NCBI GenBank assembly: GCA_049317525.1
Contig: JBMOIC010000033.1
Span: forward strand, 1 to 20,734
Source: UBA961 sp049317525
GTDB lineage: Bacteria; Bacteroidota; Ignavibacteria; Kapaibacteriales; UBA961
Direction: 5' to 3'
DNA length: 20,734 nucleotides
Made by a program: the position numbers and the translations under genes. How positions within the stretch are numbered: position 1 is the stretch's first letter; each line of letters starts with the position of its first letter. The notes below the pieces were generated by a model. It saw nothing but the letters and a program-made list of their open reading frames with translations, was not told the DNA's origin and searched no databases. Of the stretch, positions 8,360-14,929 are shown one piece after another.

Positions 8360-10563
8360 TGTCTTGTACATTCATACATATAATTTCTTCTTTTGTTCAT
8401 AGAATGTATTCTAGGACATCCATAATTATTGCTGTATGTAGCATAATTGTCTTCAGTTTTTCGGGTTGTAAAACTTATGATAATGGCACAACATATTTTA
8501 ATACCTATTATAATATGAACCGTTTATTATGGGAATCAGAATATGATTTTGAGGGATCTGAAATCTTAAAAAGACAAAAGCCTAGGGCAATTACACCTAT
8601 TGATAGTGGATCTCGTTTTGGTGCAAAAACGCTTGGACGTCCGTCAGAAATCCCCCAATATTTAAAAGATCTTATCATCGATGCTGGAAGGCTTCAGCCC
8701 GTAGCAATAAAATTAGATTCAGTGATTATCAAGGGATCAAAGATCCTGAAATTACATCCTAAATCAGACTTTATAGAAGGGACATTGCTATTAATGGCAA
8801 AATCATTTTTCTATAAAAATGAATGGGTTTCTTGCGAGATAAAATGTTCCGAATTGATAGATAGATTTCCCATGGGTGATTATTCACCAGATGCTCATTT
8901 ATTATTAGCCAAAACATATTTAATTGAACGTAAATATGCTTTGGGGAAAACCATGTTATCTAGAACCGTAGATATTGCTTGGTATAAACAACGTTATGAT
9001 ATTTTATCAGAAGCGTTTAGATGTATTGGCGAACAAGCCTTATTTGAAGAAGATGAAGAGGGTGCTTTAAGGCCTTATAGACAAGCAATATCCCAAAGTG
9101 AAGATGGTGAGATTAGGGCTAGATGGCAATTAGAATTGGCTTCTTTATATTATCGATTAAGCAAATTTGACAAAGCCGAAAAAGAATATGCAAAAGTTCT
9201 AGATGAAAGTCCTGAACTTATTGCTGAATTTGAAGCCGATTTATTAAGAGCTTCATCTTTGCTATATTTAAAACGTTTTAATGAAGCAGAAACAATACTT
9301 AATGATTTAGATAATAATGAAAACTATAAGGATTGGCGTTCTTCAATTCTTGCAGAACGTTTACGATCTTTAAGGCTTCAAGGTGAACTTGATTCATTAA
9401 ATAATATAGAAGGTGATGCAGAAAAATTTGCTGCAAATCCTGCTATACCAATTACTTTTTTTGAAAGAGCTATGGGCTTCTTTAAAGAAGGTAAATATAA
9501 TTTAGCAAGAGCCTATTTTACTAAGGCTAAATCAGTAAAATCAATGATCAGCGAAGCAGCTACTAAATATCATTCATTATTGTCTGATTGGATGAATAAG
9601 CAAAAAATGCTTGATAAAGGCTTATTTATCATGGATAGTTTAGGAGTAAAAGGTCCTTTACCTGATACTATGCTTCATAAAAGAAGTTATGCCTATTTTC
9701 AGTTAGCACGAATACATGAACAATTAGAACTAAAAGATTCTGCTTTGTTTTACTATAAAAAAGCTGCTTTAGAAGCCGTTCAATCTGATACAAATATGGC
9801 AAAGTATATGTATGGATATCAAAGAAGCATCATACAATCAGAACCTGAATTAGCTGATTCTTTACAAGAAATTCTTGCATATAATTATGGTAAAACTGTC
9901 TATGGACAAGATGCACGCATTCAATTGGGCTTTACAGAAGCTATCGTGATTGATACATTAGCAGAATTATTTTCATCTGGTACTAGGTTTAGGACAACTG
10001 GTAATTATGAACTTGCGGCAAGACAATTCTTTAGAATTGCAGAAGCTGATAGAGAATCACCTTGGGCTCCGAAATCATTATATGCTTTGGGATGGATGTT
10101 CGAAAACAATATTAAGAATAGAGATAGTGCCGTATTTTACTATCGCCTATTGGTAGAAAGATATCCTCAATCTGAATATACAAAAGATATCAGAGCCGGA
10201 GTAGAAATGGCACTTGCATTCCAAAGTGGATTATATAATCCAAATACAGGAAGGATTAAAAGTCCTGCAGAAATGGATTCTTCACAATTGCATAATCAAG
10301 CAGATTCTTTAAATCAGCAGCCTGTTGATTCTTTAAATGATTCAAGCTTAATCATTAAACCTACTGTTACAAAAGAAATTATTCCAGTAAAAGAAGAGCC
10401 AAAAGAGGAATCAAAAATAAAAAGTACTCTTAAAAATCTAATACCTGATATTAAAATTAATAGTCCTTTTAATTCTTTATTACCTAAAACACTGCCATTT
10501 TTAGGAATCGATAAAGTTAATGAGGAAATTCCCGAAGATAGCACCAAAATAGTGCCTCCATAA
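8359..10563 (+). CDS. Large TPR-repeat lipoprotein, SprE/PorW-like
   Basis: 734 residues, predicted lipoprotein. A hydrophobic segment ends in the lipobox FSGC with Cys37. If translation began at Met16 (8404) the signal would be 21 residues, a more usual length, but the TAATG overlap with the preceding gene favours the first ATG. After a conserved-looking 'TTYFNTYYN' segment (44-52), nearly the whole protein to about 620 is helical TPR-like pairs; one clear run, near 570-620, includes 'GNYELAARQFFRIAEAD'. The last 110 residues are low-complexity, with repeated Asp-Ser-Leu and Pro-Lys-Glu. Size, lipid anchor and N-terminal text resemble SprE/PorW, a TPR lipoprotein of the type IX secretion and gliding machinery. 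No other T9SS gene is visible here, so the functional assignment is tentative. Confidence 0.72.
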   Translation: MSCTFIHIISSFVHRMYSRTSIIIAVCSIIVFSFSGCKTYDNGTTYFNTYYNMNRLLWESEYDFEGSEILKRQKPRAITPIDSGSRFGAKTLGRPSEIPQYLKDLIIDAGRLQPVAIKLDSVIIKGSKILKLHPKSDFIEGTLLLMAKSFFYKNEWVSCEIKCSELIDRFPMGDYSPDAHLLLAKTYLIERKYALGKTMLSRTVDIAWYKQRYDILSEAFRCIGEQALFEEDEEGALRPYRQAISQSEDGEIRARWQLELASLYYRLSKFDKAEKEYAKVLDESPELIAEFEADLLRASSLLYLKRFNEAETILNDLDNNENYKDWRSSILAERLRSLRLQGELDSLNNIEGDAEKFAANPAIPITFFERAMGFFKEGKYNLARAYFTKAKSVKSMISEAATKYHSLLSDWMNKQKMLDKGLFIMDSLGVKGPLPDTMLHKRSYAYFQLARIHEQLELKDSALFYYKKAALEAVQSDTNMAKYMYGYQRSIIQSEPELADSLQEILAYNYGKTVYGQDARIQLGFTEAIVIDTLAELFSSGTRFRTTGNYELAARQFFRIAEADRESPWAPKSLYALGWMFENNIKNRDSAVFYYRLLVERYPQSEYTKDIRAGVEMALAFQSGLYNPNTGRIKSPAEMDSSQLHNQADSLNQQPVDSLNDSSLIIKPTVTKEIIPVKEEPKEESKIKSTLKNLIPDIKINSPFNSLLPKTLPFLGIDKVNEEIPEDSTKIVPP

Positions 10564-10567
10564 TGGA

Positions 10568-11116
10568 TTATTCTAATAATTGATATATATCAGATAATTC
10601 CCTACCAAGTTCTTGATAATCTAGTCCATAACCAATCACAAAAAGAGAAGGTATTTCAAAACCTATACATGCTTGTGAAAGGTCATATTGATGTTCAGTG
10701 GGTTTAGAAAGTAATGCCGCAATGTGTATAGATGCAGGTTGTTTTTGTAATAATCTATTCTGTAGGGCAACTAATGTACGTCCAGAATCAATGATATCCT
10801 CAATAATAAGTATATGCTTCCCCTTTATATCAAAAGGTGGAATAGTTAGGTGAACTTCTCCACTGGATTGTATTCCATCGCCATAGCTAGATGCTGTTAT
10901 CATTTCAATTTTACATCGTAGTTGCAAATTTCTAATTAAATCTGCAGCAAAAATAAAAGATCCTTTCAATACAATGAGAACAAGGATTTCATCTTCGGGA
11001 GCATAAAAATTTTGGATGTGCTTAGCCATATTTTTTACAGCTATTTGTATAGTTTCTGCAGAAATATAGGGGGTAAATGTTAAACCATTTATAGTAATAT
11101 TCTGTTTCATAAGCAT
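10568..11116 (-). CDS. hpt: Hypoxanthine phosphoribosyltransferase
   Basis: A cytoplasmic purine-salvage enzyme joining hypoxanthine (or guanine) to PRPP to give IMP (or GMP). At 182 residues it has normal length. Motifs in order: VLKGS (49-53, pyrophosphate loop), EMITASSYGDG (71-81, mobile loop), the PRPP-binding signature ILIIEDIIDSGRTL (102-115) with its paired acids, Lys138 in 'LLSKP' (purine contact) and 'FVIGYGLDYQEL' (159-170). A second ATG lies two codons in. It ends 4 nt from the convergent TPR lipoprotein gene and is the last gene of the long leftward string, 58 nt after the outer membrane protein gene. Confidence 0.92.
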   Translation of the reverse strand: MLMKQNITINGLTFTPYISAETIQIAVKNMAKHIQNFYAPEDEILVLIVLKGSFIFAADLIRNLQLRCKIEMITASSYGDGIQSSGEVHLTIPPFDIKGKHILIIEDIIDSGRTLVALQNRLLQKQPASIHIAALLSKPTEHQYDLSQACIGFEIPSLFVIGYGLDYQELGRELSDIYQLLE

Positions 11117-11174
11117 TCTTTATATAGATACACGCAGGCAATCTACATAATCAACAAGAATGTTTGATAGAATT

Positions 11175-12110
11175 TTACCAATCTATTGAATATCGTATTC
11201 CACCGGAAATACTAAATTGAAGATCTGAATAGGAAAGACTTTTATCGGGGGTGTACATTAAATTAGGTGTAGAGATAATAGAGAATTGTTCAGAAATCTT
11301 ATAACGCAGGCTTAGTCCAATCGAACATAAACTTAATGCTGTAACTGTTTTTACTTTAGCAGGTAATGCCTTAATTAATCTTTTGCTCTCAAGTTGATAT
11401 CTAGTCAACACTACAGAACCTATAGGCATAATAGTAAAATCTGCTACAGACATCATACCCATAAGATTTAATGAAATATACGATACAGATTCAGTATTTA
11501 AGCCAAACATTCTATCAAAAGTGATATCGGTAAATATTCCAGAAAAATAAGCAGTAGCTGAAACAGAAATCATATTTGGAATACCCGCTACAGGATTAAT
11601 TGAATCCGTTGCATATCTATAGCGAGTAAATATTCCACTAATATCTAACCAATCTGAAGCAGAATATGTATAACCAATTCTGGCTACAGTACTTTGATAT
11701 CCTGGGTTTATCTCCCCCATTCTTCTAGAAATATCTAAACCTGCAGAAAAACCATTCTCATGATATACATCTGTACTAATTGTTCCAACTGAATTATTTC
11801 CAGAAACATCTACTCCATTCTGTATCTGCTTATTTCTAATCATACCACTTGCAGTAATTGACCAAGGTTTACTTTCTTCTTCAGCTAATTCAGCATCCAA
11901 AGATAAAGTGTCTAATAGTACTTCGGTAGAATCTTGAATAATCTCAATGTCAAAATCAGTGCTATCATCAAAGGAAATTGGCAAATCTTGTGCAAATGCA
12001 ATAGATGAGCAAAATAAAACAAGAAAACTCTTAATCCAATAATGGAAAAAGAGTTTCTTGATAACTAGAGGTAGATACCTCTTCAATTTATTTTCCGCCT
12101 TTTTTTGCAT
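11175..12110 (-). CDS. Putative beta-barrel outer membrane protein
   Basis: No named family recognised. A long basic N-terminus leads to a hydrophobic core (IKSFLVLFCSSIAFA) with likely signal peptidase cleavage before Gln-Asp. An acidic, Asp/Glu/Ser-rich stretch of about 45 residues follows, then some 220 residues of alternating polar/hydrophobic strands rich in Gly, Ser, Tyr and Thr, ending in 'YSIDW' with a terminal aromatic. That pattern is typical of an outer membrane barrel. The start is unclear. The frame reaches a GTG at 12134, the first ATG is 12110, and both lie inside the upstream gene. A TTG at 12086, just past the upstream stop, would give a 32-residue signal region. No ATG exists after that. 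Confidence 0.6.
   Translation of the reverse strand: MQKKAENKLKRYLPLVIKKLFFHYWIKSFLVLFCSSIAFAQDLPISFDDSTDFDIEIIQDSTEVLLDTLSLDAELAEEESKPWSITASGMIRNKQIQNGVDVSGNNSVGTISTDVYHENGFSAGLDISRRMGEINPGYQSTVARIGYTYSASDWLDISGIFTRYRYATDSINPVAGIPNMISVSATAYFSGIFTDITFDRMFGLNTESVSYISLNLMGMMSVADFTIMPIGSVVLTRYQLESKRLIKALPAKVKTVTALSLCSIGLSLRYKISEQFSIISTPNLMYTPDKSLSYSDLQFSISGGIRYSIDW
12067..12082. repeat. 7-bp perfect inverted repeat at the junction of two leftward genes
   Basis: AGAGGTA (12067-12073) and TACCTCT (12076-12082) are exact inverted repeats separated by GA. The repeat begins 5 nt past the stop of the KEQVKSG-repeat gene (read leftward) and lies inside the N-terminal codons of the outer membrane protein. 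No T run follows, so it does not look like a terminator. It could be an mRNA stem limiting the second gene, or a protein-binding dyad. Confidence 0.45.
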
Positions 12111-12414
12111 CACGAAGTTCTTTTCTACCTTCACGAATAAGAACTTTACCAGATTTAACTTGCTCTTTTGCTGTTTTTACTTGCTGACGAGCTTGCTGCA
12201 TTTGTGCTTTAGCCTCTTCTTTTGTCATTTGACCAGATTTAACTTGCTGTCTTAACTCTTTTGCATCAGATTTGGCATCTTTAACAATTAAAACACCTGA
12301 TTTTACTTGTTCTTTTCCGCTTTGAATTTTTTCTTTACTTGCGGCTTTATCTTGAGCCTGAGCTCCAACTGTAATTCCTAAAGCAATAAAGATTGCTACT
12401 ATTAATGAACGCAT
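12088..12414 (-). CDS. Small exported Lys-rich repeat protein (KEQVKSG modules)
   Basis: A 108-residue protein of unknown function. A signal peptide (1-20, core LIVAIFIALGITV, cleavage after Ala-Gln-Ala) precedes an 88-residue mature region that is almost wholly Lys, Glu, Gln, Ala and Arg, predicted helical or coiled-coil. The module KEQVKSG followed by V-L-I and charged residues occurs twice (34-40 and 83-89), with related RQQVKSG (55-61) and RQQVKTA (76-82), so the protein looks built by internal duplication. GGAGAA at 12420-12425 is a good ribosome binding site 5 nt before the ATG. Its 3' end overlaps the possible start of the outer membrane protein gene, suggesting a paired envelope function. 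Confidence 0.75.
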   Translation of the reverse strand: MRSLIVAIFIALGITVGAQAQDKAASKEKIQSGKEQVKSGVLIVKDAKSDAKELRQQVKSGQMTKEEAKAQMQQARQQVKTAKEQVKSGKVLIREGRKELRDAKKGGK

Positions 12415-12419
12415 AGTGG

Positions 12420-12425
12420 TTCTCC
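12420..12425 (-). promoter_or_regulatory. Ribosome binding site of the KEQVKSG-repeat protein
   Basis: GGAGAA read leftward, 5 nt before the ATG at 12414. It supports that start and suggests the small protein is well translated. Confidence 0.6.
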
Positions 12426-12511
12426 AAAAAAAATAAAAAATGTAATAATTAAATTCGAATTCATGCTCTTTGAGTTTTTGACATAATAAAAGGTTTAATC
12501 ATACATCAGAT

Positions 12512-13465
12512 TCATTTTTTTATCAGATGATATCGCAATAAAAATCTATAACAAATAGGTTCTAACCATAAAGCTAAAAATGCAAATACAATACCAAATA
12601 GAACATCAACTACATAATGATAACGTAGATAAATAGTCGCAAATATTAAGCTGATACCCATAAAAAAGAAAATCCAACGCAATGACGATTTTAATTTAAA
12701 AGCCATGATCATATTCATCAATGTCATCATCGTATGTCCACTTGGCATACAATTTCTATGCACTTGAGTCATAGGATTTACATCTGCTAAACGAACTCCA
12801 TCTCCAGAATCGATAATTGTTCTTAAATGCTCGGTTAGCCATATTCCTGGCAATTCTACATTTAAAAGAGAATAATCATGAAGAGTAAATCTTGGCCCAA
12901 TCGCAGGTAAAAAGAAGTATGCTAAATACGATAATAAAAAGCCAAAAATAATTGTCCTTGTCACAAAATCTGCATCTTCTATTCTGCCTTTCTTATAATG
13001 TTCAATGGTTTGGGTAAATGCATGGAAGAAAAACAGTACATATGCTATTTGCAAAAATTCAGTGAGAATTGGATGTGAATATTGTTGTAACCATACAGTA
13101 GGATTGACCCCAAATAATGAAAAATCCCATGCAATTAACATATGATCATAATCTTTAGGATTTACTACTGAGATAAAGCTAAATACTTGAATAAAAAATA
13201 AATAGATAAGTGGAAGATGGTAAAAAGTATGTAAAAATGAGAAGAAAGATTCAGCTTTATATTTGGATAAAGCAGCAAGTGAAATCAAACCTATTGCTAT
13301 CAGAATATTTTCTAATAAAATGGTTGTGACAATAGGAATTTCTGAAAAGAATAGTAATGCTAAAACAGTATATAAGCTCAGAACACTTAAAAAGTACCAT
13401 TCTGATGCTCGGAAGAATTGTTTTACATCTAAAGCTTTTGATAGCGTAGAAATAGGATATTTCAT
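12512..13465 (-). CDS. PAP2/Aur1-like integral membrane phosphatase or phosphotransferase
   Basis: 317 residues with about six to seven membrane segments. The PAP2 active-site motifs are present: PSGHT (241-245, His244) and a C-terminal RYHYVVD (281-287, His283 nucleophile candidate and Asp287). The classical first motif (KX6RP) is absent; instead FLPAIGPRF (185-193) precedes the active site, as in the PAP2_3 branch that includes inositol phosphorylceramide synthase Aur1. Likely substrates are lipid phosphates or a phosphosphingolipid/phospholipid headgroup exchange at the outer face of the inner membrane. It begins 18 nt after rsmA, so it is probably cotranscribed with the HIT-rsmA pair. PAP2 is firm; the exact reaction is not. 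Confidence 0.85.
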   Translation of the reverse strand: MKYPISTLSKALDVKQFFRASEWYFLSVLSLYTVLALLFFSEIPIVTTILLENILIAIGLISLAALSKYKAESFFSFLHTFYHLPLIYLFFIQVFSFISVVNPKDYDHMLIAWDFSLFGVNPTVWLQQYSHPILTEFLQIAYVLFFFHAFTQTIEHYKKGRIEDADFVTRTIIFGFLLSYLAYFFLPAIGPRFTLHDYSLLNVELPGIWLTEHLRTIIDSGDGVRLADVNPMTQVHRNCMPSGHTMMTLMNMIMAFKLKSSLRWIFFFMGISLIFATIYLRYHYVVDVLFGIVFAFLALWLEPICYRFLLRYHLIKK

Positions 13466-13483
13466 GACAGTAAAAATGCTATG

Positions 13484-14338
13484 TTATTTTTTAATTGGAA
13501 TTAATATATCGGCCAAAATAACAAAATCAGCAGGAAGTAATTCTTCTGCTCTTTTTTGTAGCATAGTTTTAATTGCATCGGGTATTTCTTGTTCTAAAGA
13601 CTGTGTATACGATTTTAATGCATTAGAAAGCATTTTTCTTCTTTGTCCAAAAGCTGCTCTTACTAGAGGTTGTATACGTTTATATTGATCGATATCTACA
13701 CTTCTTTTCGTAAAATCAAAGATCACAACAGCTGAATCTACAGAAGGTTTTGGAGTAAAACAACCAGCCGGTACTTTTAGGGCTATGCTAGGTTTAGAAA
13801 CAAATCGAGCTGCAATTGATAGTATACCATATTCTTTTGTTCTTGGCTGCGCACATATTCTTTCAGCAACTTCTTTTTGCATCATGATTACCGCTCTTTC
13901 TAAAACATCCGCTTGTTCAAATAAACGAAACAAAATTTCTGAAGTAATATAATATGGAATATTTCCCGCAACTTTTAATGTAGGCTTGTATATTTCATTT
14001 TCTTCTACAATGAACTTTTGGGCATACTCTTTTAATGGAAATTTCAAAAAATCTCCATGTTCAAGGGTTAATAAAGGATGAGATCCTAATTCATCATCTA
14101 GTACTTCTAAAGCTCTTGGATCTAACTCGATTGCATGAACATGTGCTTTTGTTTGCAGTAAATACTTCGTTAAATCACCACAACCCGGGCCAATCTCTAA
14201 AATTTGATCTCCAGAATGTGCATCCATAAGCATTGCAATTTTCTCTGCTTTTCCTTTATCAGTAAGAAAATTTTGTCCAAGAGATCTTTTTGCAGCAACT
14301 CTTCCCCCAGAAAAAACTCCATTATGTATGTGCTTCAT
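13484..14338 (-). CDS. rsmA: 16S rRNA dimethyladenosine transferase RsmA (KsgA)
   Basis: Dimethylates the two adjacent adenines in the 3' terminal hairpin of 16S rRNA late in small-subunit assembly. The 284 residues show KRSLGQNFL (17-25), the SAM motif LEIGPGCG (47-54), the acidic ELDP (71-74), the catalytic NIPYY (126-130), MMQKEVAERI (152-161), FTPKPSVDSAV (194-204) and the C-terminal AFGQRRKML (229-237) with a helical tail. All are in the expected order and spacing. Its ATG overlaps the stop of the HIT gene (ATGA), indicating translational coupling. Confidence 0.96.
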   Translation of the reverse strand: MKHIHNGVFSGGRVAAKRSLGQNFLTDKGKAEKIAMLMDAHSGDQILEIGPGCGDLTKYLLQTKAHVHAIELDPRALEVLDDELGSHPLLTLEHGDFLKFPLKEYAQKFIVEENEIYKPTLKVAGNIPYYITSEILFRLFEQADVLERAVIMMQKEVAERICAQPRTKEYGILSIAARFVSKPSIALKVPAGCFTPKPSVDSAVVIFDFTKRSVDIDQYKRIQPLVRAAFGQRRKMLSNALKSYTQSLEQEIPDAIKTMLQKRAEELLPADFVILADILIPIKK

Positions 14339-14871
14339 AGTGAAGCACCTTTTTCTATGATAGAATCAATACCATATTGTTGAACATGAACTAATCCCTT
14401 TCTAATCTCTTTAGCAATAGTACTATTTGAATGAGAAATTACTTTTAGATCACCAATTGTACTCATAAAATTGGTATCACCATTCCATCGTGGAACTATA
14501 TGCATGTGTAGGTGCCCTGGTACGCCGGCGCCGGCGGCTTGTCCTAGATTAATACCAATATTAAACCCATGAGGTTTATACACATTTCTGATAACAGCTG
14601 TCATAATCTTTGTCCAATTCATCATTTCTTGATATTCTTCAGAATCTAATGCCAAGAGATCTGCACAATGTCTTAAAGGGGCAATCAAAAGATGGCCAGC
14701 ATTATATGGGAATCTATTCATAATTATCAAGCAATGTTCACCTTTTGTAATAAGTAAATCATCACATATATCAGGGCTTGCAGCTGTGCATAAAAAACAA
14801 TCTTCATTATCTTTTGGTGATGAGAATGAATCTATATATTCAGAGCGCCACGGAGACCACAATTGCTCCAT
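14335..14871 (-). CDS. HIT-family nucleotide hydrolase/phosphorylase (Ap4A phosphorylase-like)
   Basis: 178 residues from the chosen start. The histidine triad HLHMHIVPRW is at 120-129, with His122 the expected catalytic residue. The N-terminal 'WSPWR' and the DCFLC pair (Cys25, Cys28) are features of the Ap4A-phosphorylase-like branch, where the cysteines can help bind metal. GHLLIAP (59-65) is also standard. The frame extends 14 codons further to 14913, but AAGGAA at 14878-14883 lies 6 nt before the ATG at 14871 and homologues begin near 'MEQLWSPWR', so I start there. It is coupled to rsmA by ATGA. A cluster of C-ending Ala/Gly codons (14523-14536) forms a GC-only palindrome unlike the rest of the gene. 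Confidence 0.9.
   Translation of the reverse strand: MEQLWSPWRSEYIDSFSSPKDNEDCFLCTAASPDICDDLLITKGEHCLIIMNRFPYNAGHLLIAPLRHCADLLALDSEEYQEMMNWTKIMTAVIRNVYKPHGFNIGINLGQAAGAGVPGHLHMHIVPRWNGDTNFMSTIGDLKVISHSNSTIAKEIRKGLVHVQQYGIDSIIEKGASL
14523..14536. repeat. 14-bp perfect GC-only palindrome inside the HIT gene
   Basis: CGCCGGCGCCGGCG is its own reverse complement and consists only of G and C in DNA that is about two thirds A+T. It encodes part of the Ala-Ala-Gly-Ala-Gly stretch just before the histidine triad, with every wobble base C although A or T would serve. Confidence 0.8.
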
Positions 14872-14877
14872 ATCTAT

Positions 14878-14883
14878 TTCCTT
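14878..14883 (-). promoter_or_regulatory. Ribosome binding site that decides the HIT start
   Basis: AAGGAA read leftward, 6 nt before the ATG at 14871. It argues against the upstream in-frame ATG at 14913, which lies only 16 nt after the preceding stop and has no comparable site. Confidence 0.6.
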
Positions 14884-14929
14884 AATAAAGTACTTGTGAA
14901 ATGTACAACACAATCATTGATGAGTTTTA

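Noticed and set aside
10541..10555. GCAC/GTGC hairpin between the convergent TPR and hpt genes as terminator
   Set aside because: Only four base pairs with a 7-nt loop and no T run; too weak.
12478..12507. TTGACA in the gap between PAP2 and the repeat protein
   Set aside because: It points rightward into the 3' end of the leftward PAP2 gene and has no good -10 at 16-18 nt.
13263..13688. 141-codon rightward ORF across the rsmA/PAP2 junction
   Set aside because: It lies antisense to two well-supported genes and its translation shows no motif; a shadow of their codon use.
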